Shown here: piece after piece, positions 33,892 through 43,320 of the stretch
How positions within the stretch are numbered: position 1 is the stretch's first letter
How the letters are laid out: every line of letters starts with the position of its first letter
Assembly (NCBI GenBank): GCA_964560875.1
Contig: CAZLMW010000048.1
Coordinates: forward strand, 1 to 56,179
Direction of reading: 5' to 3'
Length of the DNA: 56,179 bases
DNA from: CAZLMW01 sp964560875
GTDB lineage: Bacteria > Myxococcota_A > UBA9042
Notes under the pieces: model-generated
What the model saw: only the letters and a program-made list of their open reading frames with translations
Told to the model about the DNA's origin: nothing
Databases searched by the model: none
Program-made: the position numbers and the translations under genes

Positions 33892-36800
33892 CTACGGCCC
33901 AAAGATCTTGGTCTTTTTGCCCTTGACGACGATGGCCTTGACGATCGGCGAGATCTTGTCGAGCCCGGCGAACACGTCCACGCAAACCTCGAGGTAGCGC
34001 CCGACAACCTTCTTGCCACCGGCCGTGAGGTCGATGGGGAACGTCGCAGGCGGGAAGGGCCCCAGCTTGGCGCTGAACTTGGCCTTGGTGAGCTCCGAAA
34101 GCGTGTTGCCAGCGCGGTACTGCACCTTCAGGTGTGCGCCACCCTTGGGCGTCGATTCGTACACCTTGATCTCGCGCCACCAGGTCGGGATCGGATCGGG
34201 CACGCCGAGCGGACCGCTGTAGTTCTTCAGGCCGAACACGTTGCAGTACTTGCCCTTCGGCGCCGTGAAATGGTGCAGCGTGTAGCCGGTCATGTCCGAG
34301 TACGTGTAAGGCCCCTTGCCGACCTTGTATTCGCCGATCACCTTCTTGGTCTTCGGGTCGATCTTGGTCGCCGTGCCCTTCTGCTGGTTCACGGCCCACG
34401 CTTTGCCCTGGTAATCCACCGCCATGCCGATCGGGAACCGACCGCTACCCAGCGAGATTTGGCCGACGTTCTTCATCGTCTTTACGTCGATGATCGCCAC
34501 CGAGTTCTGGATATCGTTGGCCAGGTACGCGTACCCGTCGATGCTCGTAGCGATGCCGCGGGGCCGGTACTTCGTTGCGACGTAGCTGAACTTGCCGGTG
34601 ACCGGATCGAAGCGATACGCGGCGTGGTGGCTGCAGCAGTTGCCGGTCCAAATCTTGCCGTAGATATCGACGTTGATTCCGTACGGGTTGAACTTGCTGT
34701 GCGGCCGGTACTTGGTGACCTTCTTGGTCTTCGGATCGACCTTGAGAATCGACGCGCACCCGCGGCCCGCGACCCAGATATCGCGCTTCTGGTCGACCGC
34801 AACGCCGTACGGGCTGCAGCCGAGGTTGACGATGTCGAGCACCTTGCCGTCCTTGGGGGACATCCAGCGCAGGTGACGGGTGACCCAGTCGCCGATCAGG
34901 CCCTCGTTCTTCTCGTTGACGCCGACCGCGCGGGTGTACTTCATGCCGGTCGGCTTGACGTCGAACTTGATGCACTCGTCCTTGCCGTACGGGAGCATTT
35001 CGCCGGTCGAAATCTTGCCGTCGCCGTTGGTGTCGAAGCTCGTCTCGATCTTGCCGTTGCCGTTCTTGTCGATGCAGTCCTTCTTCTCGTTGATGATGAA
35101 GGTCGCGCGTCCTGACCCGCGGCAACCAACCCAGCAATTGCCCTCGAGATCCACCGCCGTACGCGACGGGTCGCCACACGTCCGATAGCGCGCGTCTTCC
35201 TTGCCCGTGATGGTGTCGAGCTTGCTGACGGTGTTCTCCTTGGAGTTGGCGATCCAGATGTGGTCCAGGTCCGGTCCGTTGGCGCCCTGGCCGAGCACCA
35301 GCCAGCCTTCCTTGGTCAAGATGAGCTTGCGGCTGTTGTCCGGTGTCGGGTTGAACGGGTAGTCCCAACCGGGGCCCACGCCTTCGGAGACACAGGAGAA
35401 GTCGCACGTTCCGCAGGGGCTGAGCACGCCTTCGTCTTTCTGGCCGTCGCAGTCGTTGTCGAGGCCGTCGCAGACCTCGGCTTCGGGCAACGTCTGGCCT
35501 TTGCATTCGCCCCAGAACCCGTTGTTGCAGAGCTGGACGCCGGGTTTGCAGATGCCTTTGCCGATCCAGGTGGGATCGCCCGTGTAGCAGTTGGATGCCA
35601 TCGCCGTGCACTTGCAGCCGGGGTGGTTGGACTTGCCGCAATCGGGGCAAACGATCGCGAAGTTGGGGTTGGTGTCGTCGCAGTCGTCGCCGGGCAAGCA
35701 GTTCTTTCCGAACCCATCACCGTCCTTGTCGATGCACTTGCCGCCGCCGGATGAGCTGGAGCCGCCGGACGAACCCGAACCCGAGCTGGAGCCCGAGCCC
35801 CCGGACGAACCGGAACCGCCGGACGAACCGGAACCGCCGGACGAACCGGAACCGGAACCAGAGCCGCCGCCAGAGGTCGAAGAACCGCCGCTCGAAGTCG
35901 AAGAACCGCCCGAAGACGCGCCGCTCGAAGANNNNNNNNNNNNNNNNNNNNNNNNNNNNNNNNNNNNNNNNNNNNNNNNNNNNNNNNNNNNNNNNNNNNN
36001 NNNNNNNNNNNNNNNNNNNNNNNNNNNNNNNTCGAAGAACCGCCGCTCGAAGTCGAAGAACCGCTGCTAGAGGTCGAAGAACCGCCGCTCGAAGTCGAAG
36101 AACCGCCGCTCGAGGTCGAAGAACCGCCGCTCGAACCGGAACCTGATGTGCCGCTGCTCGACGACGCGCCGCTCGAGCCCGAACCGGACGTCCCGCCGCT
36201 GCTGGAAGCACCACTGCTCGAGGCGCCACCGCTCGACGCGCCGCTCGAAGAACCACCGCTGCTTGAACCACCGCTGCTTGAACCGCCGCTCGACGCTCCG
36301 CCGCCGCCCTTCTTGAGCCGAATCTTGATCTTGGCCGTGCCCCACGCGAGCTCCTTGCCACATACCTTCCAAGTCGCTTTGACGAGGACACCGAAGCCAT
36401 TCTTATGCGGGACGATGCGCAACGGACCGTGCTGGACCGACAACACGTCGGGCGCCAGCGTGACCGCGTTCAGGCCCATTTCGGACGTGACACGCAGCTT
36501 GCCGCCGTCTTCGAACTTGGCCCAAGCGACGATTCGCGCTCGTGCCGTGAGCTTATTCAGCTTCTGCAGCAGCTGCGCGCGAACCTTCGCTTTTTTGAGC
36601 GCGACCGGGTTGCCGCCCACGAGCCACGGTTTGACCAGGTGCGTCGCGGCGACCACGTGCAGCTTGCCGACCTTCAGCGCCTTGGGTTTCACGGTGATCT
36701 TGGACTGCGCGATAATCTTGGCGTTCAGACCGCTCGACTGCGCCCAGATGTCGGTCGAGCCGGGGCCCACGCCGATGACCTTCTTGTCCTTGATGATGGC

Positions 36801-38819
36801 GACGTCCTTGTTGCCGCTGACGAGCTTGACCAGCTTGCCGACGCGCGCCGTGATCTCGTTGCTCCCGGCCTTGAACGTGGCCGAAACGCGGACCTTGCTT
36901 CGCTGGTAGCCAAGCTTCGTGCCGCCGCACTTCTTCAGCCAGCCATCGATCGCGTGCAACGTCTTGTGCTTGAGGCGGACGACGACCTTCGCGATCGACC
37001 AGATGCGCACCTTCACGTCGGCGAGGTGGCCCTTGTAGCTGACCTTGACGACGGCCTTGGCGACGCCTTTTGTGCCGCCGCCAACGACGACGATCTGGCA
37101 CTTGTTGACCACGAACGGGCCGCCGCCGGAGCTGCAACTGGCGCCAACCTGCTTGTCAGGCAGCGCTCCTCGCACCGCGAACGTCACGATTTCGCGCGTC
37201 TTCTTTTTGCCGGTCAGCTTGAAGGTGTCGAACACTTCGGCCTTGACGATGACGGAGAAGATGCCGCGGATCGGGTTGGCGCGGACCTTGATAACGGCCG
37301 ACTTGCTCTTGCCGGAGACGCCGTGCATCCACATCGGCGTCCCGGGCGGGGTCAGCGGGATATCGAGTTTGGTGGTCATGCCGGTGATGGAGCCGGTGAT
37401 CGCGCTCACGGCGCCGGGCTGAGCCGTCGTGTGCACGCGCATCTTGAGCACCGCGAGCAAGCGCTTGGCGCCGATCAGCTTGCCGAGCTTGACCTTCGCC
37501 TTCGCCTTGACCGTGACGACAACGGAGCCCTGCCCCGCCTTGGTTGCGATATCGTAGTCGGGGCCCGCGCCCACGCCGTCGATGCGAACGACGGCGGGAT
37601 CGAAGTTGATGCGGAACGTCGCCTTGACCAGCCCGTTGACGAGCGTGTGGCCGAAGACGGGAATGTCGAACGCCTCGCCGGGCCGTTTGGGCGTCCATGG
37701 GACGATTGCGTCGAGACCCACGAGGGGGGACTTGCCGATCTTGGGCAGGCGCTTGAGCGTCAGTTTGTGCGGCGCGGTCTCGGCGATTGTGACGTCGGGG
37801 CCGGGCATGGTGATCTGCACGATGATCCGTGCGGCGATATCGGCCTTGAGCGAGAACCATCCGTACGGGATCTTGACCTTCACGTTCGCGAGGCCGTGGA
37901 TGTTGACCTTGGCGACGGTGACCTGGTCTTTCTTGCCGGGGCTGCGCAGCAGGATGCGGACGATCGATTTGCTGTGCACCTGCGGGCGGCCGACCCCATC
38001 GCGGACCTGGACGAGGACACCAACGTTGGGGTCATCCGCCCATACGTTATCGGCGCGAACGATCGCGCGAACCCACGCGGGCTTGCCGCGGTCGGTGACG
38101 AACTTCGCCTTGGAAGTAAACGGGCCCGACGTGGCGACAATGCTGCCCGTGGAGCCGGGCGGCTCATTACCGAGCGCATCGATGTCCTGCTCGATCGCGG
38201 GTCCGGGGAGCGGGTCTTCATCGGGGTCGAGGTCGCCACCGCTGCTCGCGCCGCTGCCGCTGCTGGCTCCACCGCCGCTGCTGGCTCCACCGCCGCTGCT
38301 GGCTCCACCGCCGCTGCTGCTCGCGCCGCCGCTGCTGCTCGCGCCACCGCTGGCACCGCCGCTGCTGGCGCCACCGCCGTTCACCACAGGGTTCGGATCG
38401 CCCGATGGAAGGCCTGGGCCGTCCTCTCCGAGGTCGATCTCAATGTCCGCGTCGTCGATCGCCAGGGGCAGATCGTCCTCACCGGGGTCGGTTCCGCCGG
38501 ACGATGCGCCGCCGCTGCCCGAGGCACCGGAGCTGGCACCTGAAGCGCCGCCGCTGCTCGCGCCGCCGGATGAGGCGCCCCAGTTGCCACCGCTCGCGCC
38601 GCCACTGCTGCCGTTCGAGCTGCCTGTTCCCGTGCCGCCGCTGGCGCCGGTGCCGTTGTCGCCACCGAGCCCGTTGTCCGGGTTGTTATCGAACGCGATG
38701 GGCTGCGCCGACTGGTCGCTCGGATCGGACGAACACCCGCCGAACGCGGCGGCAATGGCCACCCCCGAAGTCAGGACAACAAACCACCGCGCGGCGAAAT
38801 GCAAAGCATTGCGTTGCAT
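33892..38819 (-). CDS. Very large surface lipoprotein (cohesin-like, Ig-like, MopE-like motif, beta-propeller), spanning an assembly gap
   Basis: One lipoprotein of more than 1,600 residues is read through 100 Ns. Signal peptide and lipobox (AAAFGGC, Cys29) are followed by an Ala/Ser/Gly stalk to about 190. Beta domains follow, including a cohesin-like one near 370-500 (VKATFRINFDPAVVRIDGVG) and a BIG2-like one near 650-720 (IIKDKKVIGVGPGSTDIW). A second Ser/Gly/Thr stalk of repeated GSSTSSG contains the gap. After it come MopE-like Asp/Cys motifs (GDDCDDTNPN, CDGLDNDCDGQKDEG) and a beta-propeller resembling NHL/streptogramin-lyase proteins (YGVAVDQKRDIWVAGRG, GIATSIDGYAYLAND). EF-like loops (DKNGNGKIE, DTNGDGKIS) are inserted. 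ATG 38819 has GGGGGA upstream. The true gap length must be 2 modulo 3 to restore the frame. Confidence 0.8.
35861..36141 (-). repeat. 21-bp coding repeat GSSTSSG flanking the gap
   Basis: Near-identical 21-bp units encoding Gly-Ser-Ser-Thr-Ser-Ser-Gly lie on both sides of the Ns and probably caused the assembly break. Confidence 0.85.
35932..36031. other. Assembly gap of 100 N
   Basis: Exactly 100 Ns are placed inside the Ser/Gly/Thr stalk of the large lipoprotein. The round number indicates a placeholder of unknown true length. Confidence 0.95.
38236..38330 (-). repeat. 18-bp coding repeat (GGGASS units) in the N-terminal stalk
   Basis: Several near-perfect 18-bp units encode Gly/Ala/Ser in the first stalk of the large lipoprotein. 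Confidence 0.7.
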
Positions 38820-39355
38820 GACATCCCCCAATTCGAGAGCCGCGGGCGGTGTCGGGTCCAACCCCTACAAGAAGCAGCGCGTGTGCGGCGCGCAGCGCTT
38901 CCCGGCCGGACCGTTCATGCACGTGCTCGCGATTTTCATGAAATCGTCGAGTCGTGCGCACGTCTCCCAGCTATGGATACTCCGATCGTTCTGATTTTTT
39001 CGCAACGGTATATTCGCATGACTGCAGACCAAGCGGGGATCGTGGACTCCAGCATGATGACAGTTTTGTAATCAGCGTAATATCAATTGGTTACGGTAAC
39101 CATCACCGTGTGCACAGACCGATGATCAGTGTCGCTCGCTGGGGCGCGAATCCGGATCACATCTCTAAAAGCCTTTCGTTTCAGAGCATTAGAGACCGGC
39201 CACATATCTAGAGAATTGCTTGCGATCGAACGGCTCTTGACCGTACCCTTTGGAGCGACCTGGTTTTGACACGTCCGTCGGAAACCCGACGGGCTGGAGC
39301 TTAGAACCCGGGCTCACGCCGCCGAACGAGGGCTCGACCCAGGGGGAATCGGACA
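38820..39355. promoter_or_regulatory. 536-bp divergent intergenic region, AT-richer than its surroundings, with a 15-bp inverted repeat
   Basis: This is the longest gene-free stretch. It separates two divergent lipoprotein genes, so it should hold both promoters. A perfect inverted repeat TGGTTAC-G-GTAACCA lies at 39088-39102. A weak plus-strand promoter-like pair is ATGACA at 39057 and TAATAT at 39078, with only 15 bp between them. No small gene, tRNA or riboswitch is recognised. Confidence 0.5.
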
Positions 39356-40648
39356 ATGCGCGGTGCAATCGAAGGCGGTTCGGACCAACTCCGATCGTGG
39401 CGATGGACAGTACGTTTGGTGACGATCGCCGCGGCGATCGCATTGATAGGCTGCGGCGCCGGCAAAGGTGGTGGCGACGAAGATCCGCTACCCGGACCCG
39501 CGGAAGAGCCCGATATCGGCACGGTCGATGGCGGCGGCACCAGCGGTGGCGCCTCGAGCACAAGCAGCTCGTCCAGCGGGGCGTCATCATCCGGCGCGTC
39601 ATCATCCGGCGCGTCATCTTCGGGCGCATCTTCCGGTGCTTCGTCGTCGGGCGCACCTTCATCCGGTGCATCCTCATCCGGCGCATCGTCGTCTGGTGCG
39701 TCTTCTTCCGGTGCGTCTTCTTCCGGCGCGTCTTCTTCCGGTGCGTCTTCTTCTGGCGCGTCGTCGTCGTCCGGCGGATCATCGACGGGATCCAGCGGCG
39801 CAGCGGACGCGGGTTCAACCTCGGGCGCAAGCGACGCGGGTGGATCGAGCGGCGGCTCAGACGCGGGCGCTTCGTCCAGCGGTTCGGGCGGCCAGGCCGA
39901 CGCGGGATCGAACGCGGATGCCGGCGGACCTCCGCCACCGAAGACATGCGAAGTGGATGCGGCCAAGGGCGACACAGGGGCGGAATGCCCAGCTGGATTC
40001 GTTTGCCTGACCCCTGGCGGCGCTTGCGGGGGCAAGGTTCCGGGCACCTGTCACAAGAAGATCGACGCGTGCGTCGCGCTCGTTGCGCCCGTGTGTGGCT
40101 GCGACGGCAAGAGCTACAACAACCTCTGCGAAGCGCAGAAGGCCGGTGCGGTCGTCAAGAAGGGCGGCAAGTGCACCGAGCCCGTGATTCCATGCGGCGG
40201 CAAAGCGGCGAAGAAGTGCCCGGCTGGCATGATTTGCGAGGTGAAGAGCTGCGGTGCAGGCGCGGACGGCCAGTGTGTCGCAGCGGCTCCTGCAAAGTGC
40301 CCGGCCGGGGGCACCGCCGAGTGCGGTTGCGACGGCAACACGTATCCGAACGCTTGTTTCCGACAAAAGGCTGGCGCAGCGCTTGATTACGTCGGCGCCT
40401 GCCTGGTGCCGCCCAACGCGATAGGCTGCAAGATCGGCCCGGTGAAGCCGATCCTCTGCGCGCCCGGCGAGTACTGCAAAGTTCCGGTCGGGATCTGCGT
40501 GGGCAAGGGCGTCTGCGTCAAGAAGCCCAACGTCTGCGACAAGAGCATCAAGCCGGTCTGCGGGTGCGACAAGAAGACCTACAGCAACGCGTGCCTGCTC
40601 GCTCAATCAGGCTTTAGCTTGAAGGCGCCCGAACCCTGCCCACCGTAG
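39356..40648 (+). CDS. Lipoprotein with Ser/Gly/Ala stalk and three Kazal-type inhibitor domains
   Basis: The product has 430 residues. Signal peptide and lipobox (AIALIGC, Cys33) are followed by an acidic start and a stalk of about 120 residues built of GASSS units. The C-terminal half is Cys-rich and contains three Kazal signatures: VCGCDGKSYNNLCEAQ, ECGCDGNTYPNACFRQ and VCGCDKKTYSNACLLAQ. Each is preceded by a Cys-rich C-P-A-G-x-x-C type segment. Kazal domains are canonical serine-protease inhibitors, so a surface-anchored protease inhibitor is the natural reading; the target is unknown. The start ATG has AGGGGGA eight bases upstream. The gene is divergent from the large lipoprotein gene and followed by another stalked lipoprotein. 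Confidence 0.88.
   Translation: MRGAIEGGSDQLRSWRWTVRLVTIAAAIALIGCGAGKGGGDEDPLPGPAEEPDIGTVDGGGTSGGASSTSSSSSGASSSGASSSGASSSGASSGASSSGAPSSGASSSGASSSGASSSGASSSGASSSGASSSGASSSSGGSSTGSSGAADAGSTSGASDAGGSSGGSDAGASSSGSGGQADAGSNADAGGPPPPKTCEVDAAKGDTGAECPAGFVCLTPGGACGGKVPGTCHKKIDACVALVAPVCGCDGKSYNNLCEAQKAGAVVKKGGKCTEPVIPCGGKAAKKCPAGMICEVKSCGAGADGQCVAAAPAKCPAGGTAECGCDGNTYPNACFRQKAGAALDYVGACLVPPNAIGCKIGPVKPILCAPGEYCKVPVGICVGKGVCVKKPNVCDKSIKPVCGCDKKTYSNACLLAQSGFSLKAPEPCPP
39570..39765 (+). repeat. 15-bp coding repeat, GASSS units
   Basis: About a dozen 15-bp units encode Gly-Ala-Ser-Ser-Ser in the stalk of the Kazal lipoprotein. Synonymous codons vary between units, which suggests selection on the peptide. 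Confidence 0.85.
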
Positions 40649-40757
40649 CGTCGTCGCGGCGTCCGAGCCGGACTTCGCTCCTCGATCGATCGCTTGCCGA
40701 CAACCTTGCGGCGGCCACTTGAGCGCGGCCCCAGCAAACGGGATGATGCCCGGAGCT

Positions 40758-40762
40758 GGAGG
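40758..40762 (+). promoter_or_regulatory. Ribosome binding site GGAGG
   Basis: GGAGG lies five bases before ATG 40768 and fixes the start of the CX4CH lipoprotein. Confidence 0.8.
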
Positions 40763-40767
40763 TAACG

Positions 40768-41388
40768 ATGACCAATCCCTGGCAGCTGCCGGTCGCGGCA
40801 ACCGCGGGTCTCTTCGTCGCACTTGTGGGCTGCAGCAATCCCACCAGTGGCGGCACGTCGAGCTCGTCGAGTTCCAGCGGCGCCAGTTCGAGTTCATCGA
40901 GCTCCGGAGTCGACACCCACGACAGCGGCTCGTCGAGCTCGGGCGGGGACTCATCCAGCAGCACGTCGTCAAGTTCGGGCGGCGACACCGCGAGCTCATC
41001 GGGGAACAAAGACACGGCCGGCAGCTCTTCGAGCGGGGCGACGACTTACGCGGCGCTACATCCGAAGCTGGTCCTGGCCAGCAAGTGCTCCGATGGCTAC
41101 TGCCACAACATCGCGGCCGGCGGGCTCGAGCTCAGCTACACGGACGTCAGCGCGTCGTACAAGGCCCTGCTGAACGGCAAGGCGACGGGGCTCTTCAAGG
41201 ACGACTGCAAGGCGCAGAAATACGTGGTCCCCGGCAAGCCAGAGCAGTCGCTGCTGTGGCTGAAGGTCGACAAGAAAGCCGTGCATGGATGCGGCAGCAA
41301 GATGCCGCCCGATCCCAAGCCAGGCGGTGTCTCGGCGGATCTATCGGCCGCTGTGAAGGCGTGGATTCTCGCGGGCGCCAAGCCCTAG
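40768..41388 (+). CDS. Small stalked lipoprotein with cytochrome-c-like CX4CH motif
   Basis: The product has 206 residues. Signal peptide and lipobox (LFVALVGC, Cys22) precede a Ser/Gly stalk of about 70 residues. The C-terminal domain of about 110 residues contains C107-SDGY-C112-H113, a CX4CH variant of the haem-c motif, and a later KMPPDPKPGG segment where Met could be the distal ligand. It ends with VKAWILAGAKP, typical of the last helix of small c-type cytochrome-like domains. Haem attachment at CX4CH is rarer than at CXXCH and is not proven here. A clear GGAGG five bases before ATG sets the start. The gene follows the Kazal lipoprotein by 119 bp and is convergent with the metalloprotease gene. 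Confidence 0.82.
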   Translation: MTNPWQLPVAATAGLFVALVGCSNPTSGGTSSSSSSSGASSSSSSSGVDTHDSGSSSSGGDSSSSTSSSSGGDTASSSGNKDTAGSSSSGATTYAALHPKLVLASKCSDGYCHNIAAGGLELSYTDVSASYKALLNGKATGLFKDDCKAQKYVVPGKPEQSLLWLKVDKKAVHGCGSKMPPDPKPGGVSADLSAAVKAWILAGAKP

Positions 41389-41437
41389 AAAAGCTGACCG
41401 ATCGATCGATATTGTTGCCGGACCGAGAATGCTTTAG

Positions 41438-43291
41438 TTAGTCCAGCGTTGCCAGGGTCGCGGTTTGCCCGTCGCGCCTGGTGAACGCGACACCGACGCC
41501 GAATCCAAGCTTATCGCAGGCGGCCATCCAAGCGCGCTGTCCGCGGTCGCTGGTGCCCTGCCCGGCCAGCTCATCGCATCCACACGCGAGCGCGGCGAGG
41601 TTGGGCAGCTTCACCTTTCGGCCGTCGTACACCCGCATCGCGACCTCGACGGCTTGCGACGGCGGACTTGTCAACGCGGGTAGCTTGACACGGACCCAGC
41701 GCACGCCTGGTTGCTTGGCGTTGGTGCATGTCGTGACACCGACGCGGGTTCCCGAATTACGCGCGGCTGCGAGCGGCGGGACCGTGTGTGCGAGCGTCCA
41801 GCCGACGGGACAGGCGCCGAGGTCAGGCTTGGCGGTGAGCGCGACGTTCTTGATCCTCACAAGCGGCGTCTTCTTGCGGCATTTCGGGCGCGCCGGCTCC
41901 TTGGCGGGGACGCGCTTGGGCAACGCGACGAAGGCCTTGACGAGCTCGACGACGACGCGGTTGGCCTTGAATGTTCGCTTGCGTTTGGCGAGGGCTCGGG
42001 CCCACTTTTTGCGTTTCTTTCCCTTGGCGGCCGGAGCCCTCCGCTTGAGAACATCTGCCTGGAAGGCGAACAGCGCGTCGTTGCTCGCGAGAGTCGCGTA
42101 AACGTCGGTTTGTGCCTTAGCCCCCCGTTTCGCGGCGAGTTTTCGAGCCTCGGCGTTGTGTTGACGGGCGGCAGATGGTTTGCCGAGGTAAAATGCCAAA
42201 CACCCTCGCGCGGCGACAACGGCGAGTTTCGGCGCCCCCAGGTCATCGGCGCGATCGAGCAGCCTCGCGGCCTTCTTGAGGGCCTTTAGGGCGGCATCGC
42301 GATCGCTGATGGCGGCGCGGACCCCAGCGCCAGCTTCGGGTTCTTCGTGCATCGCCGAGTGGGCGGGGAAGATCGGCGCGCATCGCAGGTGAGAGGCGTC
42401 CGACGGTAGCTTGGCCTTGCCGAGCCATGGCGCGTTTGGAGCGGCTCGGAGCATCAGGACCATGGCGCGGACGAGGACCAATTCGGGCAACGGCACGCCG
42501 CGGTGGCGAACCAGCTCATCACTCCAAGCCAGCAGCCGGTCGGCCGCCGCAAGGTCGCCGGAAAAGGCCGAAATGAGCGCGACCTGGTAGAGGTTCTCAA
42601 GCGCGTCCATGTGCTGCAGCGACGACATGAGCGCCTTGTGTCGCTTGTCCCGCGTGAACTTGCGGACGTTGTATTCCCGCGCGAGAAAGTCGCTGACGAT
42701 CTGCTTGTGCGCGACGGCGCGTGTCGAATAGCCGGCCACTGCGGTGAAGAACGCCGACCGTTTGTCGGCCAACTCCTCTTCGTGCACACCCTTCCCTGGC
42801 CGCTGGAAGGCCGCGAGTTGGCAGCCGTCGAGGTCGAAGTCGTTGGCTCGGTGGCCCAGCTCGTGCCCGATGACGAAGGCGAGAAAGTCGATCGGGTATT
42901 TGCGTTTGTCCAAGACGAGCTCGACCAACGTCCACGGCACGTAGATCGCGGGCGGCGCACCGGGACAGATGTATGCCGCGGGCGGAATGGGACGTGCGGC
43001 CTTGCCCTGCCCCATCCGCGCGGATTCTGCCAAGACGACCAGGCCTGTGTCGCGGCCGGAGAGGGCGGCGAACGGATCGTTGAGGCGCTTGTAGACCTCG
43101 ATCACAGCCTGCGTGTGTTTGTGCTTCGGATCGGCGCGCGGGGCGCTCTCCAAGGTGCGACAAACAGCGGTCGGCGCGGCGTTCTTGCAGCGGGCGGAAG
43201 CCGCGGAGGGCATCGCAACGATCGCCGCCACAAAAAGAACGGCCGCCGCGGTCAGAGGGGCATCGGGAGCAGGGGCGCGGAGATGGGACAT
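41438..43291 (-). CDS. Exported HExxH metalloprotease (M48-like gluzincin)
   Basis: The product has 617 residues. Signal peptide (LTAAAVLFVAAIVAMPSAASA) is followed by a metallopeptidase-like domain with FVIGHELGHRANDF: His143, Glu144 and His147. A possible third ligand is Glu172 in EEELADKRSAF, matching the ExxxD pattern of M48 peptidases. The central part is helical and may contain TPR-like pairs. The C-terminal third is Cys-containing (PKCRKKTPL, LACGCDEL) and unassigned. The enzyme would act in the periplasm or on the surface. ATG 43291 has GAGG five bases upstream. The stop of the CHAT gene lies 29 bp upstream on the same strand, which makes a protease pair. Confidence 0.82.
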   Translation of the reverse strand: MSHLRAPAPDAPLTAAAVLFVAAIVAMPSAASARCKNAAPTAVCRTLESAPRADPKHKHTQAVIEVYKRLNDPFAALSGRDTGLVVLAESARMGQGKAARPIPPAAYICPGAPPAIYVPWTLVELVLDKRKYPIDFLAFVIGHELGHRANDFDLDGCQLAAFQRPGKGVHEEELADKRSAFFTAVAGYSTRAVAHKQIVSDFLAREYNVRKFTRDKRHKALMSSLQHMDALENLYQVALISAFSGDLAAADRLLAWSDELVRHRGVPLPELVLVRAMVLMLRAAPNAPWLGKAKLPSDASHLRCAPIFPAHSAMHEEPEAGAGVRAAISDRDAALKALKKAARLLDRADDLGAPKLAVVAARGCLAFYLGKPSAARQHNAEARKLAAKRGAKAQTDVYATLASNDALFAFQADVLKRRAPAAKGKKRKKWARALAKRKRTFKANRVVVELVKAFVALPKRVPAKEPARPKCRKKTPLVRIKNVALTAKPDLGACPVGWTLAHTVPPLAAARNSGTRVGVTTCTNAKQPGVRWVRVKLPALTSPPSQAVEVAMRVYDGRKVKLPNLAALACGCDELAGQGTSDRGQRAWMAACDKLGFGVGVAFTRRDGQTATLATLD

Positions 43292-43320
43292 GGCGACCTC
43301 GGAGGGCTGTCAAGCGGGGC

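Noticed and set aside
39057..39083. Sigma-70-like promoter (ATGACA / TAATAT)
   Set aside because: The spacer is 15 bp and both boxes are imperfect; it is mentioned only as a weak possibility in the intergenic entry.
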